A DNA stretch of 6,127 nt, from NCBI GenBank assembly GCA_032122615.1, contig JAQBGF010000037.1, forward strand, positions 1-6,127, written 5' to 3'. The DNA comes from SHZI01 sp032122615. GTDB lineage: Bacteria > Pseudomonadota > Gammaproteobacteria > Steroidobacterales > GCA-2729495. The notes under the pieces are model-generated. The model made no database searches and was not told where the DNA came from. It was given only the letters and a program-made list of their open reading frames with translations. Shown in pieces: positions 5,849-6,127 of the stretch (position 1 is its first letter; each line of letters starts with the position of its first letter). The position numbers and the translations under genes were made by a program.

Positions 5849-6127
5849 ATGGCGACTGATCTGCTCCAGGCGACTGCCTGGAAAGCCCTTCAGCGGCACG
5901 CCAGCACAGCCTGGCTGCCTCCGGGCTCAGCCACACACCTCCGGGACCTTCTCGACAAGCCAGGCCGCTTTGAGGCCTTCTCGCGGCAGCACGGCGACTG
6001 CCTGCTCGATTTTTCCCGCAACCGCCTGTCGACAGATACGTTAAAGCTGCTGATCGCCCTGGCCAGCGAGCGGGGTGTGCCGGCGTCTATCCAGGCACTG
6101 TTCGCGGGCGAAACAGTCAATGCCACC
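5849..6127 (+). CDS. pgi: Glucose-6-phosphate isomerase (3' end outside window)
   Basis: Cytoplasmic aldose-ketose isomerase interconverting glucose 6-phosphate and fructose 6-phosphate, feeding glycolysis, gluconeogenesis and hexose precursors of UDP-sugars. Only the first 93 residues are present, of a family of about 550. The visible part matches the enterobacterial Pgi N-terminus: AWKALQRH at 10-17 (E. coli AWQALQKH), LLDFSRNRLSTDTLKLL at about 52-68 (E. coli LVDYSKNRITEETL), and a closing IQALFAGETVNAT (E. coli IKSMFSGEKINRT). The catalytic residues lie further downstream and cannot be checked. The start is fixed by a strong Shine-Dalgarno and by the match. It lies 38 bases after the epimerase in the same direction. 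pgi (gpi) genes occur inside capsule loci such as those of Acinetobacter, next to uronate dehydrogenase and epimerase genes, so this copy may serve surface polysaccharide supply; whether it is the cell's only copy is unknown. Confidence 0.93.
   Translation, partial: MATDLLQATAWKALQRHASTAWLPPGSATHLRDLLDKPGRFEAFSRQHGDCLLDFSRNRLSTDTLKLLIALASERGVPASIQALFAGETVNAT

Overview
All seven genes here lie on the + strand and six are closely packed. The window joins a conserved proteobacterial housekeeping cluster to the start of a nucleotide-sugar (surface polysaccharide) block. The sequence is GC-rich. The order methyltransferase - rnhA - dnaQ - nhaB, and the close resemblance of DnaQ, RNase HI and NhaB to their enterobacterial counterparts, point to a gammaproteobacterium. 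NhaB suggests exposure to sodium, for example a marine or brackish habitat. Genus cannot be fixed from the sequence alone.

Layout. 1-716: 3' part of an uncharacterised SAM-methyltransferase-like gene. 713-1180: rnhA, starting at a GTG that overlaps the preceding stop. 1185-1907: dnaQ, the proofreading exonuclease of DNA polymerase III. 1904-3406: nhaB, a Na+/H+ antiporter whose ATG overlaps the dnaQ stop. These four look like one translationally coupled transcript. 3407-3487 is an 81-base gap, the longest in the window. It holds an imperfect 18-bp palindrome and no promoter or terminator I can defend. 3488-4777: TviB/WbpO-type UDP-HexNAc 6-dehydrogenase. 4791-5810: UDP-uronate 4-epimerase-like SDR protein. 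From 5849 to the end: N-terminal part of pgi (glucose-6-phosphate isomerase). A 7-bp GC hairpin with a GNRA-type loop sits directly before the pgi Shine-Dalgarno.

How the genes fit together. RNase HI removes RNA from RNA:DNA hybrids and DnaQ edits replication errors, so the first block is replication fidelity and genome maintenance with an ion-homeostasis gene attached. The second block interconverts hexose phosphates (Pgi) and makes an acidic UDP-sugar by oxidation at C6 (dehydrogenase) and inversion at C4 (epimerase). That is a typical precursor module for a capsule, O-antigen or exopolysaccharide containing an acidic sugar such as GalNAcA or GalA. The rest of that locus should lie to the right.

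I found no mobile element, CRISPR array, RNA gene or defence system, and no clearly undescribed system. The points worth a second look are modest: unclear substrate pairing of the dehydrogenase and epimerase, the pgi leader hairpin, the palindrome in the gap, the coupled overlaps, the non-canonical methyltransferase and a slightly short NhaB C-terminus.
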